Positions 1 through 9,836 of a DNA stretch of 64,000 nt are shown one piece after another. Numbering within the stretch: position 1 is the first letter of the stretch; each line of letters opens with the position of its first letter. Under the pieces are notes generated by a model. It was given only the letters and a program-made list of their open reading frames with translations. It did no database searches and was not told the DNA's origin. Made by a program: the position numbers and the translations under genes. This DNA is from Megamerina dolium. Taxonomy: Eukaryota; Arthropoda; Insecta; Diptera; Megamerinidae. The DNA lies in contig OY978525.1 of NCBI GenBank assembly GCA_963854835.1, positions 66,613,907 through 66,677,906 on the forward strand, read 5' to 3'.

Positions 1-350
1 TAGACCCAGCAATATTAGTGGCAGAAATTTTGTCCATCTATATTGGTCATAACACAAAATTGCTGCTTTTAGCGTTCGACAAAACCTGTCTATTATGGTG
101 AGATAATAGTGGTATCCCTCACTAGGCGGGAACGGTCCTACAATGTCGAAATTTATGTGTATAAAACAGCTGTCGATCCTCTTATAATTCTGAAGTGGTG
201 ATTTTGTATGCTGTGTTACTTTGGCTCGTTGACATTGTATATAGCTGCGGGCGAGGTTGATGTTGTCTGCCCGAATGTTTGGCCATAAAAATCTTTGCGT
301 CATTAACTTGGCGGTTGACCTTGTACCAGGGTGCGACAGATTATGCGTTG
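1..350 (-). pseudogene. Ty3/gypsy integrase, N-terminal part (cut by window edge)
   Basis: The minus-strand translation shows an HHCC-like zinc-binding region at about 230-345 (HNLSHPG, then a CQRAKV segment in which the first cysteine of the usual CxxC pair is not visible). It is followed near 90-150 by an integrase core start (FDIVGPFP), carrying the first catalytic aspartate. The rest of the DDE core would lie outside the window. In the family this enzyme inserts retrotransposon cDNA into chromosomes. Stops occur between this piece and the RNase H piece. Confidence 0.7.
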
Positions 351-430
351 CTTGTAAGAACTTTGCTCTCAAGTTTGTTGTTATAAAAGGTCTTATATGT
401 GGCGTTGAATAGTCACAATACAAGCGGCTT

Positions 431-1067
431 TCACGGCCTGGAATTGCAAAATATTTGAGTTTTTTTATATGGTGATTTACTTTCAAGGATGGATCTCAGT
501 TTGTCGTCTGATGCTTGGTCGTGTGCGAGCTCCTCAAAGTCAATTGATGGTGAGATGGCGAGCGTGGATATTCTCGATAGAAGGTGGGCGGTGACATTTT
601 CTTTTCCTGTTATGTGTCTGATGTCGGTAGTTATTTGGCCGATGTAGTCGAGTTGTCTGGCTTGTCGACTATTCGCCTTGTCGATGCTTTGGCGGAAAGC
701 GAAGGTGATAGGCTTGTGGTCCGTATATATGTGCGAAATACAGCCTTCCATTATATATTTGAAATGTCGAAATGCTAAGTACATTGCAGTAATCTTGCGA
801 TCATATGAACTATACCGAAGTTGTGCATTGTCGAATTTTTGAGAAAAAAATCTGAGAGGCTGAATTTTACCATTAACAATTTGATGGAGGACAGCACCAG
901 CGGCGATATTTTGGTGCATCGACCCAAAGTGATATTTCAGCATCGCGAGCAGGGTGTACCAGAAGCGTTGCGTCTGAGAGCTGGTTTTTGCATTCATCAA
1001 AGGCGGCAGTCGTTTTTTCTGTCCAAGTTAACTGTGTGTGATCATTTTTGGCATTACCTGGTATCAT
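431..1067 (-). pseudogene. Ty3/gypsy RNase H domain, frameshifted
   Basis: Two overlapping minus frames (431-1000 and 873-1067) cover the gypsy RNase H. The upstream frame carries the connection segment (WTEKTTAAFDECK) and the first acidic motif. The second carries FFSQKFDNAQLRYSSYDRK and IYTDHKPI, the hallmark RNase H core. A frame change near 900-1000 breaks the domain. In an active element it removes the RNA template from the RNA-DNA hybrid. Confidence 0.85.
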
Positions 1068-1304
1068 AGTTAGAAGCGGTGCTTAAAATTCGATGGCATG
1101 TGGTATGAATTTCCAGTAAAAGTTGATTATACCGATGAAAAGCTTAAGGTCATTTGCCTGAGTTGGCTTGTTGTAATTCTTGATGACTTCACACGTTCCA
1201 GTAGTGGGCGTACGCCTTGTGCTGATATTTCATGTCCGAGAAACGAGATTGCGGTTTTAGCTAAACGATGTTGTTGGAAGCGTTCAAATACAATTCGCAA
1301 ATAT

Positions 1305-1697
1305 TTACGATGTTCTTCCTGAGACGCTGATAAGATTCACAGGCCGTCCATGTATGGAAACACAGTCCTCTAACCTTTGGAAAGTTTGGGCGCCGTTTCG
1401 AGGTCCAACGCTCATGTGCATGAACTCAAATAACCCAAAGGGTGTGGTAATTGCGGTTTTCGGAATATCATTTTCCTGAACTGGAACTTGATGAAAATGT
1501 TTGCAAGTCGACCTTTGTGAAAATTGTCTTTCCATGCAGAATCGTGGTAAAATCTTGAAGGTAAGGCAGCGGGCAGCGATCTGGTGTCGTGATTGCGTTA
1601 AGTGCCCTGCAGTCGCCACATGGTCACCAAGTGGCATCGGGCTTTTTAACAATGTGGAGTGGACTGGATTAGTAGCTGTTTGATGACCTGCATACAC
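1305..1697 (-). pseudogene. Ty3/gypsy reverse transcriptase, N-terminal palm fragment
   Basis: The minus frame contains a degraded palm region with TTPFGLFEFMHMSVGPRNGAQTF-type sequence, the gypsy RT motif normally written TPFGLFEF..MPFGL.NA.QTFQR. The catalytic YVDD/YLDD motif is not in this frame; a frame break precedes it near 1305. Upstream the sequence reaches the RT start and the protease-RT linker. The fragment cannot encode a working polymerase. Confidence 0.8.
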
Positions 1698-1774
1698 CTA
1701 CTTTGATGAGATTTTCAAATCCCGTTCGGGCGCTGCCAATTTTTCGAGCGATAATCATCGTGGCTTTGAAAAAA

Positions 1775-2065
1775 CTAGGGACCTGTTGTCTCAATGTGCT
1801 CTACTACCGTAGGCTTAACAGGGGTTCCATGTTGGACTAGTTCCGTGATGTTAGGAAATTCTTGGAGGATATCTGCCAATGGCATAGAAGATTGTAACAC
1901 TTTTATCGACGACTTATTGTGTCGTGTAAGAGAGCCAATCGAATTAAGTTGGATTACGTTATCGATCAATCGTTTGCATTTGAGGTCGACGAGCAAATCA
2001 AAATTGTAGAGAAAATCGGTTCCAATGATATGAGAGCTTACATCAGGAATTATGAACGTCCACAA
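1775..2065 (-). pseudogene. Gypsy protease C-terminal part and protease-RT linker
   Basis: The sequence reads as the last third of a retropepsin (IIGTDFLYNFDLLVDLK, the flap-to-end segment seen in gypsy proteases) followed by a linker that leads to RT. The active-site DTG triplet is not seen intact upstream. A further open minus frame at 2279-2461 is basic and Q/N-rich, as expected for a gag tail, but has no zinc knuckle I can support. Confidence 0.65.
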
Positions 2066-2598
2066 AAATTCACGTCGGAGCCCGAGATTAACTTTTACGC
2101 GCTACAAATTAGCGAATTCGCTTTTGTAGCAGATAGTCATTGCTTTTGGGTAGTGCCATGACCTACTTGGAACGTGCACGGTTTTCGGCACGTCCGTGCG
2201 TTGGCACCATATTTTCGATGATACGAGCACGTAGCTGCTGCGTTATTGTCATTGTTACGGTATATATTACTGCCAGATCTAGAACGAGGTCTTTACCGGT
2301 TTGACCTTCGATTGGGGTCGTTCAAAGTAAATTTTTTTATCAGTTGGGTTAGTTGCACTATTTGTTGTTGCATTGTAAGCAAGTCGTTGCTTCTGACTAC
2401 TGTTGTCGTTGTTGAAGCTTGCGCGGTTATGTTGGGCTTTTCTATGACGTTTATGTTCCACAAGATAAGTGAGTCAACACTTGCGTCAGCAACTACAGAT
2501 TTGTCTGCAATTTCCCCCTTGCAAGCAATTACTGCAGCTTAAGCCTATGCAATTAAAAAAAAAAAGTGAAAGTGCAGGATTTCATTCGCCAAGCATTC

Positions 2599-3266
2599 TC
2601 AGAGGAATTTATGATTATCGGCACTATTCTTAAGATGAGCCTTAAAGCCCGACTCCCATAGACCGCCCATGTAGGGCGCACTGGGAGGAGTAAAAACCCA
2701 GTCAATACCTTGGGGAGAGTATTGATCGATTGGGCTGCCAACGAATCTGGCGAATGCGGCGCGGAATGCCTCTGTAGAGAGATCACACCACAATTCCAAA
2801 TGAATGGCCTTTGTGGAAAAGCAAACAAATAGAGCCACACACCCTTTAAGAAAGGCAGCAGTTCGAAGCGTAGATGCTTTAATTTGGAATAGGTCTGCAA
2901 AATCAACACCTGTGGTAGCGAAAGGTACCGACAAGGTACACCGTTAAGGCGGCAGAGCTGCCATAATCTGTGATCTGTGATCTGTGATAGGATAGGATAG
3001 GTTTTGGCCAGGCTTCTTCGGGGTGATGAAGCCATGCAGGGCCATTCCACCACCGAATATTGGACACAAGATATTGGGGCTTGCATCCGCGTGTACCCAA
3101 AGTAGCTGGATTTGCGCAGCTGATGACAGCAGCTGATGATGATGGTTTTGGAGTATTTGGGCTGTACGATTAGCGACATACGTTTTCCTTGTGTGAGGTG
3201 GTCTTTCCAGCCATGCGAGAACGATTTGAGAATTGTACCAGAAAAATATGTCTCAGGACTCGACAT
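2599..3266 (-). pseudogene. BEL/Pao RNase H end, zinc-binding linker and integrase core, frameshifted
   Basis: The frame at 2599-2934 begins TTGVDFADLF and has FVCFSTKAIHLELWCDLSTEAF, a signature of BEL/Pao integrases, and ends with PPSAPYMGGLWESGFK, the block holding the DDE glutamate. Upstream (2903-3266) the frames contain the RNase H to integrase linker, where a decayed tandem repeat disrupts the reading frame. The second catalytic aspartate block is not clearly preserved. Confidence 0.8.
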
Positions 3267-3956
3267 CCAGAGTCTCTCTAACGGACTTGGCTAGGTACGA
3301 AAGTAAAACGGCGCCGCACAATTCCAATGCCACCACCAATAAATGACAGGATATTTGTTTATTCAGGTGCATTGATCGTATGTACAGGGCTGTACAATAC
3401 GCTTTCTCTGAAGCGTAACAAAATCCCTGAAGCTAGATTCGCTTCTTGGGAGAGAATTGTACCCATCGAGGGATTTCGATGAGACCAATGGACGAAATGT
3501 TCTCCCGAAATACATTCCATTTGATGAGCGATCTAGGTTTTATGCATTCATCCCAGTCGGTGCCTTCAAATCAGAGCTCTTGGAGCAGCAGCTTGGCTTA
3601 AGTCATGATGGGCGGGAGCCATCCTGCCGGGTCAAACAGTTTCGCAACGGCAGATAAAATTTGTCACTTGGTAGGAGCAGATGTTTTTCCGATAGGCAAT
3701 ACTAAATACGAGAATGTATCAGTCAATGCATTCCATCGTATACCAGGGGGTTTCAAATTTTAGAAAATCAGAATCGAGAAGGTCTGATATTGGGATTTTT
3801 TCTAAAATTTTATGACGATTTGCAGTGATTATTTGTAATATTATTATTATATATTTTAGAGATTAGCCGAATCAGACCACTTATATGGGTCCCTTTTTGT
3901 CCCTGAAATCGTGTGTTAATTATTTGTTCGGCTGCAGAATTCTTCTACTTCTTTAC

Positions 3957-4298
3957 TCATAATACGTCATTCGTATAGGTTTCTTTGAAGATTATTTTTT
4001 GCTTGAGTTGCAGTGTTCTAATGGCTAAATATAGAGCGCAATTTACACCAATTGTAACTGTCTTCAACCGCTGGAAATTCTGGTCGTCATGGTGGACAAG
4101 AATTTGTCGGTACATCTTCTGTACATCACCATTGAAAACGAATTCCCATATTCTCCACCTCAGGATGAGAATCATGAGATCAGGTTGTAATGTGGGACCT
4201 ATATGAAGTACATCGTTGAGAGAATGGTCTGAGCTGGTGCTTCTTGATACATTAAAAGCAACACGCACTTTGGTGGTTTTCTTTTCCACCCTCATCAC
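3957..4298 (-). pseudogene. BEL/Pao reverse transcriptase palm fragment
   Basis: The minus frame has KVRVAFNVSRSTSSDHSLNDVLHIGPTLQ-type sequence followed by NGDVQKMYRQILVHHDDQNFQR, matching the BEL/Pao RT region that normally reads V.FDAS..S..G.SLND.L..GP.LQ and ADI.KM..QI.V. The first catalytic aspartate is kept (GDVQKMYRQI). The later FYVDD block is missing, so the fragment is inactive. Confidence 0.8.
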
Positions 4299-4380
4299 TG
4301 CATATTGCGGCAGCTAAAACGAGATCAGAGATGATTTCATGCGAGCCTGTGGGTTCCATATGATCCAGCGTGAAGTATTC

Positions 4381-4695
4381 TTAGAGTACCTCATCGTAAG
4401 TGGCTTTGAGGTCGCCTTTCTTTGAGAAAATTTTCTCCATACTGAGAAATTGATTATAGGCTCGGAAGTGACCAAGAGCCGTAAGAGCGGGAAAACTGGA
4501 TTTAAATGGAAGCCTGATCACATATCTTCCATCCGACTTACGAGACGTGGTCCTCTGATAGTAGTCTTCACAGGCTATATCTTTTTCCGAGACTTGAGCT
4601 CGCTCACTTACTTCCTCTTGTTTGCAGAACTTCCTTAGTTGAGTACTAAGAAGTTTATTGGCAACTTCCTCTACTTGTGTCGAGTATATTAACAT
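4381..4695 (-). pseudogene. BEL/Pao reverse transcriptase N-terminus
   Basis: The translation contains KSDGRYVIRLPFK and a following LG..R..A......M, the conserved entry of the BEL/Pao RT (DGRY.V.LPF... LG.S...A...F..ME). It lies immediately upstream, in element sense, of the palm fragment. The frames do not join without a shift. Confidence 0.7.
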
Positions 4696-4700
4696 TTTTT

Positions 4701-4966
4701 GAGAGATAGATAGATATTATTGCGGATTCGGGTTAGGAGGATTGAGGAATCAAATCACTACCTACCATGTGCGTACGTGTGATCACGCATCCCTGCCGCT
4801 CTCATTCAGCTACGTCATAAATAAAACATATAGCTATACTCCTCTAATTTCCCTCGTCATTTTATTCTTAAAAATTTTAAATACAATTTAAAATGTCAAA
4901 TTCTTTATTTAATTTAAAAATATTAATATTATTAATAACAACAATAATAATAATGATGAAGGAACA

Positions 4967-5006
<40 letters not shown>

Positions 5007-5316
5007 TAGTAATAATATCAGTAATTATATTAATTTTGACGATTTTGAAATTTGAATAAATTACAATATTAGTACATTACTTTCAGATAAAAGTTACAAA
5101 ATTTGATTTTAACATTATTATAATCAAAAGAAAAGTAGTGGAATTACTTTCTTTTGACTATAATAATCTTAAAATGTTATATATTTACAATTTTATATTT
5201 AAAATATTATATATTTACAATTCAAAATTATTAAAAAATATTTAGTAAATATTAACATTGTAAAATTTGCTGCAGCTGCTGTAGCCTCAACGAATTTCTT
5301 CTTTTCTGTTAAATAT
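4701..5316. other. AT-rich non-coding stretch
   Basis: No open frame with recognisable content. It is composed mostly of A/T with short AAT-type runs and contains the (TAA)n microsatellite at 4968-5003. Confidence 0.6.
4968..5003. repeat. (TAA)12 microsatellite
   Basis: Twelve uninterrupted TAA units, inside a longer AAT-rich zone from about 4921 to 5040. Confidence 0.9.
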
Positions 5317-5753
5317 TGTTACGTTTTATTCTGTGAGCGTTTAATTCTATTTGAATTACCTTGTTCGATCACTGGATTCTGTTAATAATAACTGCAACAC
5401 TTATTTTATACAACTAAATACAGCAACAATTTATTTAATAAACACTATTTACAATCAACTCTGTTTATAATCAACTATTTACAATAACACTTTAATGTAC
5501 CTGCAACTTTTGCCTCTGTATAGATGGTTGCGCAGTCTCGTTCGGAATTCGATTGATTTTCACTACTCAACACTGGCTCTATTTATACTCTGTTGGCAAC
5601 ACCCCAGAATCTTCCTTTATCGAGATTATTCTCTTCCTTTCTCGTTGGCTTGTTCTGGTTATCGTTTATTTCTTTTTGTTGACATTCGTTTCGATGTTGC
5701 CAATAGTGTCAGTCACAATAGTGATGAGTAACCAACTATCGATACTCGTTACA
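5317..5753 (-). mobile_element. Solo LTR of the 30536-36438 gypsy family
   Basis: These 437 bases begin TGTTACG and end CGTTACA and match the two LTRs of the gypsy element at 30536 and 36003 along their whole length, with more differences than those LTRs show from each other. ATAT stands on both sides (5313-5316 and 5754-5757), a 4-bp target duplication. With no internal sequence attached this is a solo LTR, normally formed by recombination between the two LTRs of one insertion. Strand is given as that of the full element. Confidence 0.93.
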
Positions 5754-5901
5754 ATATGTAGCGTTGGTTTACATCTGGAAAAGGAAATAAAAATTAGTGT
5801 CTTTGCTATTTCAATAATTTGTTTAAAAAGGTTATTGTTTTGGATGCAACCAATAATAATGATATAAGAAATAGATATAATATAATGAATAGTAAAAGCA
5901 T

Positions 5902-6230
5902 GTGGGTGCCGTAGCTCAGTGGTTAGTGTGTTTGCCTTCTGATCTGTAGGTCGTTGTTCAATCCCCAGCTGAAGAATAACAAAATTAATATCGAAAAGAT
6001 TTTTCTTTCGAACGGTACCCAACTGTTGGCAAGCAATTGGCAATTCTTTCGACAGTAACAACTTGCAATGAAAAAAAAGCTTCTAAAAATAACTCTGTGA
6101 CAAAGCTCAGAAAAAGTAATGTCACAAGGGTTCTGCCGTTCGGAACCGGATAATACTGTCTAAAATTGAACACGCACAACAGTAATGGAAGAGAAGCTCG
6201 GTCAATGAGCCCTTCGGGGCTTTAAGTCCC
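5902..6230 (+). mobile_element. tRNA-derived SINE, copy 1
   Basis: It starts GTGGGTGCCGTAGCTCAGTG, with a box A-like TAGCTCAGTGGTTAG and, about 35 bases on, a box B-like GGTCGTTGTTCAATCCC, the split RNA polymerase III promoter of a tRNA. A body of about 250 bases follows and ends with GAGCCCTTCGGGGCTTTAAGT. The same sequence is present in reverse at 27516-27861. Unlike a tRNA gene, the 3' acceptor strand does not pair with the 5' strand and the repeat continues well past the tRNA part. The 3' end abuts the mariner-like element. Confidence 0.88.
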
Positions 6231-7413
6231 ATATATAAAGGGTTATCCATTTCGAGGTTTCAAAAGTATAGGGCTAGATTTCGACATCTGTCAAACTGAG
6301 TTGTTAAAACAATTTCTTTCTTTTTCAGTTCAAAGTCTGACATTTGCGAAAATCGCTTAACTATCGCACAACGCATTAAAATTATTAAAACCTACTACAA
6401 AAATGGTGATTCTGCCACAGCCACATATCGTGCTTTAAGAGGAGATTATGGTTTACATAATCGTCCAACTACGCAAGCAATTGGCAAAATTGTGAAGAAA
6501 TATGAAGAGACTGGATCGGTTACAGATATTGTAAGGCCTGTGCATCATCGTTTCGCTCGTACCACCGAAAATATCGCTGCTGTAAGTGAAAGTGTTGCCG
6601 AAGACCCGAATGTGTCGATTCCTCGTCGACACCTACATCCATATAAAATCCAGCTCACACAACAACTGAAGCCAGCTGACCATTCACAACGTCGTAGATA
6701 CGTCGAATGGGTGCTTGAACAACAGGCGGTGGACGGCGATTTTTCGAACAAAATTTTCTTCAGCGACGAAGCACATTTCTCACTCGGTGGGTATGTTAAC
6801 AAACAAAATTGTCGTATTTGGGGTTCTGAGAATCCTCAAGTAATTGAAGAGAGGCCACTACATCCACAAAAAGTCACTGCTTGGTGCGCTCTTTGGTCCG
6901 GAGGTGTGATTGGACCTTACTTCTTCGAAAACGACGATGGAACGACTTAGAGAATATGTGGTTTCAACAAAACGGTGCCACATGCCACACAACTCGAGCG
7001 AATATGGCTTTATTGCAAGAGAAATTTTCTGGCCGCGTAATTTCTCGTCGTGGCGATATCAAGTGGCCACCAAGATCATGCGATTTGACACCGCTTGACT
7101 TTTTTTGTGGGGCTACGCGAAAGACCGTGTTTATGCAGATAAACCTTTAACTCTTGAGCACCTAAAAACCAACATTCGTCACGTTATGGCTGAGATACCG
7201 CCCAATATGTGTCAAAAAGTGGTCGAAAATTACCTCAAAAGAATCGATGCTTGCAACAATTCGCGTGGGGGTCATTTAAATGATGTAGTATTTCACACAT
7301 AATATCAACGTTCAAACTTTATAATAAAAAAGAAATATCATGATAAAAAATATTTTATATGTGTTTTTTTACATTTACTTTTGAAACTGCAAAATGGATA
7401 ACGCTTTATATAT
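6231..7413 (+). mobile_element. Tc1/mariner-like DNA transposon, inactive
   Basis: Inverted repeats of about 38 bp lie at 6231-6268 and 7376-7413. Both contain ATATATAAAG, one differing base, GTTATCCATTT, a four-base variable patch, then GTTTCAAAAGTA. Between them is one transposase reading frame with several breaks. The exact tip cannot be fixed because the ends are TATA-rich and a TA target duplication would merge with them. The left end touches the SINE with no spacer. Confidence 0.88.
6340..7302 (+). pseudogene. Tc1/mariner-like transposase, broken
   Basis: An N-terminal helix-turn-helix region (TIAQRIKIIKTYYKNG) is open from about 6340. The catalytic region has FSDEAHF (first Asp) near 6760, QNGATCH near 6970, where Asn stands at the expected second Asp, and CDLTPLDFF (third Asp) near 7090. 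The spacing from second to third position is 36 residues, longer than the 34 of classic mariner. Breaks seen: a stop and frame change at 6948-6950 that looks like a small internal deletion, and loss of one T in a T run near 7107, after which the C-terminus continues in another frame to 7302. The transposase would cut and paste the element using its inverted repeats. Confidence 0.88.
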
Positions 7414-7909
7414 ATTTATATATATAAAAGCAATTATAATAAGAATAGATAGTAATAATAACAATAATAATAGTATTAATAATAACAAATAATACTAATA
7501 TTAATCATGAAAACTAATAATAACAGTAGTGATAATAATCTGCAAATAAAAAAATTAATAAAGAAAAGCATTTATAAATTATTATAAGCCTGAGATTAAG
7601 GCTTATTTGCTGTGCCCATAATACTATGTTGAATATGCAAGTTAACGAACGCTGTAATTTTATAATGTTGACACATACAACACAACATTCCAGACCATAA
7701 ATTCGCCAAATATTCTCACAAAGACTACATATGATTACAATTCACTTTTGGCGAATTTATGATCTGGTTCGATTTTGACTGCACTGAAGCGCTCACCACC
7801 AGTTGCATTTCACCACAAAAGTTACACAAATTAAAAGCACTACAATGGATGCAAGGTTAACAGATTTTAACTAAATTCTGTCCTATAACACAACACTTCA
7901 ACTGTAATA
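7414..7909. other. AT-rich non-coding stretch
   Basis: It is made of AAT/ATA-rich low-complexity sequence to about 7600, then unique-looking AT-rich DNA. No gene is seen; a short foldback lies at 7690-7767. Confidence 0.55.
7690..7767. repeat. Short foldback (20-bp arms)
   Basis: CCAGACCATAAATTCGCCAA at 7690-7709 is the reverse complement of 7748-7767 with one mismatch, with a 38-base loop between. It could be a tiny MITE or a mutation-generated hairpin; no target duplication is evident. Confidence 0.75.
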
Positions 7910-8470
7910 AAATAAACAATTTATTTACTTCAGCTATTGGCTGTATCCAAAATTGAAAATTCTATGATTTGTATGGCTTCTGATGAATATGCCATACAAG
8001 GCATATGCCATATAAGCATCTATTTATTATATATATGCCATATATATAATAAATAGATGCACAGTAATAAAATAAAAAAAAAATGTAGACAATTTACTTA
8101 ATTAACAATTATATGGCTTATAATGAATATGCTGGCTTGTTCCTTTCTTGTTTCTTTTCTGTTAATATATAGATGCATAAATGATAGACGCAATATAACA
8201 AAATCAAAATAAATTGCAAACAATATACTTACTTCAGCTATTGGCTGTATCCAAAATTGAGAATATGCTTTCTTCTGTTAATATAAATAATACATAATAG
8301 ATAGATGCAAAATCAAAAAAAAAATGTTAATTTACTTACTTGAGCTGTTGGATGTATCCAAAATTATCAAATCTATGGCTTGTATAACTTATCGTGAATA
8401 TGCTTGATTGCTTCTTCTTTGCTCGCTTATTTTCTGTTACTATAAATACATTAAATAAAATCTTTTAAAA
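7910..8470. repeat. Degenerate tandem repeat (about 4 units)
   Basis: The phrase TTACTTCAGCTATTGGCTGTA followed by TCCAAAATTG recurs near 7920, 8225 and, diverged, 8335. A second phrase (ATGGCTT..AATGAATATGCT, then a run ending TTCTGTTAATATA) recurs near 7975, 8110, 8260 and 8390. Units of roughly 110-180 bases have drifted and one has lost its first half. No coding capacity. Confidence 0.7.
8016..8060. repeat. Perfect 20-bp inverted repeat, 5-base loop
   Basis: GCATCTATTTATTATATATA at 8016-8035 is exactly reverse-complemented at 8041-8060 around a TGCCA loop. It lies inside one unit of the degenerate tandem repeat and is absent from the other units, so it arose locally. Confidence 0.9.
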
Positions 8471-8561
8471 TTTTTGCCAACTTACCAATTTGTTCGCTTC
8501 AACATAAAATTATTACAAATTTTTTGACAGTTCAACATTTGTCCATTGTGAACATTATTAA

Positions 8562-8768
8562 CCCTCTGGTTGACCATAATATTTTGTCTTGTTTTCAATT
8601 TTTGAAAACAAGACAATGTTCTTTAAAGAAATGTTTGATCATTTTAATTGTAGTAACAATTAACAAAAGATTTATAAGTTAATGTAGTTACGATGAAATT
8701 AATACTAATCGAAAAGAAAAAGTACACAAATGCATTTTAGAAGCTTAACCCTTATACCTAACCAGGGG
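8562..8768. mobile_element. MITE family A, copy 1
   Basis: It begins CCCTCTGGTTG immediately after TTAA and ends in TAACCAGGGG, close to the reverse complement of the start. A second diverged copy lies at 29674-29882, matching best from TGATCATTTTAAT to the shared AATCGAAAAGAAA and AAATGCAT blocks. This copy carries an exact 15-bp hairpin (8584-8598/8602-8616). The TTAA flank and CCC start suggest a piggyBac-type origin, which is inference; the right flank is TGAA rather than TTAA. Confidence 0.75.
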
Positions 8769-9691
8769 TGAATGTGTCAAAATATTTTTGAATTTATCAC
8801 TTTGACAGATTTTATAAAATAGGAATGAAATCTCGAATTATTTTGCCAATTAACGTCATGCTACTTCATTCGCACTCATTACATTAAAAATAACGCAATA
8901 AGAAATATCCCAGAAATATGCATTAGTATTTGTACTAAGACAAAAAAGTGTGAGATTGTATTGGAATTTTAAGGGGAAGTGGGTAGTCATGGCTAGCAGG
9001 GTGGGTGGCAGGGTATATACACATACATACATTCACACACATCCACACACCTAAGTACACTTACATACTCCTATGTAGTAATGGCCTTTTCGATTAAGTC
9101 GTCACGAATATCTGCAGTTTGAAGTAATTGTGCAAGCGGATTTGGATAATTTCTCAGCCTGTTGGTATATCTTAAACAAAAACTGCTGACGGTAGTTGAA
9201 GATCGCTGTGAATATTTGAATTTTATATGTACCAGGGAGCTTCACATATCATTCTAAAGATCCTTGAATGTAACCGTTGCAGTTTAACTATATTGGATGA
9301 GGCAGAGGTGCCCTATAATTTGGCGCTGATAAACTATAGTGGTAATGAAATGAAAACTAAACTGCATAATTGCTTCACGGACTATAGAACACAAAAGCTA
9401 AGTTCATATCTTTGTAACCCATTCCTCTAAGAATAATTAGGAAAGTTTTTATTAGGCAGATCTCAAGTATATCGCAAGTTCGTCAGACTCCGATTTTAAT
9501 TCCCATATGCGATATTAAGAAGAACTGACTCACGGGAAGGCTGGAACTTCTGAAAAGCGTAAAACGAATTTGAATATCAGTGATCTTGTCTTTATAGTCG
9601 AGACTGAACTTTTGGAAGATTTATTAAATACGCCAACTCCATTACTTCTATTTTGCCTATACTTCTCTTCCAATATTATTTTGCGTGTTAA
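8769..9691. other. Non-coding stretch with no recognised element
   Basis: There is a CA/CATA-rich patch at about 9020-9065. One plus frame of 67 codons at 9227-9430 has no recognisable motif. Nothing else is supported. Confidence 0.5.
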
Positions 9692-9720
9692 ATTAGAAGG
9701 GACCTACTTATTTTAGCCGA
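9692..9720 (-). repeat. 29-base fragment shared with SINE copy 2
   Basis: ACCTACTTATTTTAGCCG followed by a base and TTCCGAAC matches 27602-27628 inside SINE copy 2 almost exactly. It sits just before the RTE LINE. It may be a broken SINE piece or a sequence common to both insertions. Confidence 0.5.
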
Positions 9721-9836
9721 TTCCGAACAGTCTGTTCTCTGATCTGATCCAAAATCGCGATAAACTATATGAGTAAGGTATTTGATCTGCCGAATCTGGG
9801 AATCTGGTTACGGATGTCCAGACTGTACTGAGCCTA

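Larger units (their letters stand above)
1..2543 (-). mobile_element. Decayed Ty3/gypsy retrotransposon fragment
   Basis: Read on the minus strand, the order from right to left is protease end, reverse transcriptase, RNase H, integrase, which is the Ty3/gypsy pol order. The pieces lie in different frames with stops between them, so the copy is dead. The element runs off the left edge of the window inside the integrase core; no LTR is visible. A short A-rich run near 2549 marks the border with the next (BEL) fragment. The protease-to-RT spacer resembles Mag/CsRn1-like elements, but that clade call is weak. Confidence 0.85.
2553..4700 (-). mobile_element. Decayed BEL/Pao retrotransposon fragment
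   Basis: The minus strand carries RT N-terminus (4381-4695), RT palm (3957-4298), RNase H/linker (about 2900-3420) and integrase core (2599-2934) in BEL/Pao order. Frames differ and no LTR is visible, so this is an internal remnant. The stretch 3300-3956 has no long open frame and appears to be the badly decayed RT-RNase H middle part. It is a different family from the BEL element at 15445-22714. Small tandem steps (ATCTGTG x3, then GGATA x3) sit at about 2966-3002. Confidence 0.85.

Noticed and set aside
5902..5975. tRNA gene
   Set aside because: The internal promoter boxes are there, but the acceptor stem does not close, and the repeat continues for 250 more bases and recurs elsewhere. Called a SINE instead.
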